In this document: positions 32,963 through 33,379 of the stretch, piece after piece
Layout of the letters: every line of letters begins with the position of its first letter
How positions within the stretch are numbered: the stretch's first letter is position 1
NCBI GenBank assembly: GCA_035698665.1
Contig: DASSBN010000073.1
Span: forward strand, 1 to 33,379
Length of the DNA: 33,379 nucleotides
Direction of reading: 5' to 3'
Origin: DATEOR01 sp035698665
Lineage (GTDB): Bacteria; Actinomycetota; Thermoleophilia; Gaiellales; Gaiellaceae
The notes under the pieces: generated by a model
The model's input: the letters and a program-made list of their open reading frames with translations, nothing else
Databases searched by the model: none
Told to the model about the DNA's origin: nothing
Position numbers and translations under genes: made by a program

Positions 32963-33379
32963 AGGACATCTTCCGCGTGCGCCGCATGTGGCGTCCCCGC
33001 GCCGAGCTCAAGGATCGGTACGACGTCGTCATCATCGGCGGCGGCTCGCACGGCCTCGCGACTGCCTACTACCTGGCGAAGAACCACGGCATCACCGACG
33101 TCGCCATCCTCGAGAAGAACTACATCGGGTCGGGCGCGGCCGGCCGCAACACGACGATCGTCCGCTCGAATTACCGCACGCCCGAGGGCGCCGCGTTCTA
33201 CAGCGAGAGCGTCAAGCTCTACGAGGGCCTCGGGGCCGACCTCGACTTCAACCTGCTCTTCTCGCAGCAGGGCCACCTGACCCTCGCCCACTCCGACCGC
33301 GGGATCATCACCGCGAACGAGCGCGCCGAGGTGAACAAGCTGCTCGGGATCGACAGCCGGGTGATCTACCCGAACGAGA
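32959..33379 (+). CDS. soxB: sarcosine oxidase / N-methylglutamate dehydrogenase beta subunit (cut by window end)
   Basis: The first 140 residues of a SoxB/MgdA-type flavoprotein. The FAD Rossmann motif VVIIGGGSHGLATAYYLAK (GxGxxG-type, about residues 23-41), then ILEKNYIGSG and AAGRNTTIVRSNYRTPEGAAF match the N-terminus of SoxB, which holds the active-site FAD that oxidises the N-methyl amine. GTG 32959 overlaps the soxG stop. No stop or frameshift occurs up to the window end, so this is a partial gene, not a broken one. Confidence 0.9.
   Translation, partial: MKDIFRVRRMWRPRAELKDRYDVVIIGGGSHGLATAYYLAKNHGITDVAILEKNYIGSGAAGRNTTIVRSNYRTPEGAAFYSESVKLYEGLGADLDFNLLFSQQGHLTLAHSDRGIITANERAEVNKLLGIDSRVIYPNE

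Overview
The window is high-G+C bacterial DNA with dense gene packing, many GTG starts and 1-4 bp gene overlaps. The gene set (rpsF-ssb-rpsR-rplI-dnaB-purA order, DUF2277, PucR-type regulator, LexA boxes of the CGAAC-N4-GTTCG type) points to an actinobacterium-like organism. A deep lineage such as Thermoleophilia (Gaiellales/Solirubrobacterales) is my inference; no rRNA is present to confirm it. No mobile element, CRISPR array or prophage was seen.

Layout. 1-290: a selenocysteine tRNA gene (selC, anticodon TCA) beside a GC-rich inverted repeat. 292-9380: mixed small operons: DUF3237-like and DUF2277 proteins, a RibD/DHFR-type reductase, a SIMPL lipoprotein, a small lipoprotein overlapping a membrane Ser/Thr kinase, a DHA2 drug exporter, an isochorismatase-like hydrolase, a DUF72 protein, a ZIP metal transporter behind a metalloregulator-like palindrome, an N-acetylmuramoyl-L-alanine amidase, an SRPBCC protein and a Pro-rich membrane protein. 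9430-14274: the conserved rpsF-ssb-rpsR-rplI-dnaB-purA block. It has a candidate S6:S18-binding leader RNA and two perfect LexA/SOS palindromes, before ssb and before dnaB. 14240-20610: a formate dehydrogenase locus. mobA, a methyltransferase and fdhD run leftward; a fused NuoE-NuoF diaphorase (fdhB) and the catalytic subunit fdhA run rightward. fdhA is read through an in-frame UGA (selenocysteine 354) followed by a SECIS-like hairpin. 20642-23729: a secreted beta-propeller protein and a GAF-GAF-PucR regulator. 23824-33379: a gene set matching the N-methylglutamate route of methylamine use: GMAS-like ligase, three-part N-methylglutamate synthase (mgsABC/glxBCD), a GST-like protein, a GntR regulator with a palindromic operator candidate, and soxD-soxA-soxG-soxB (sarcosine oxidase / N-methylglutamate dehydrogenase type). 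The last gene is cut by the window end.

How it fits together. The rightmost cluster would demethylate methylamine (via N-methylglutamate) or sarcosine and release a C1 unit on tetrahydrofolate or as formaldehyde. Oxidation to formate would feed the NAD-linked, Mo/W-bis-MGD selenoprotein formate dehydrogenase. FdhD and MobA mature its cofactor, and the selC gene at the left end supplies the tRNA needed to decode its UGA. The substrate assignment and the metabolic link are inference. The tRNA, the Sec codon with its hairpin, the LexA palindromes and the family identities are read directly from sequence.
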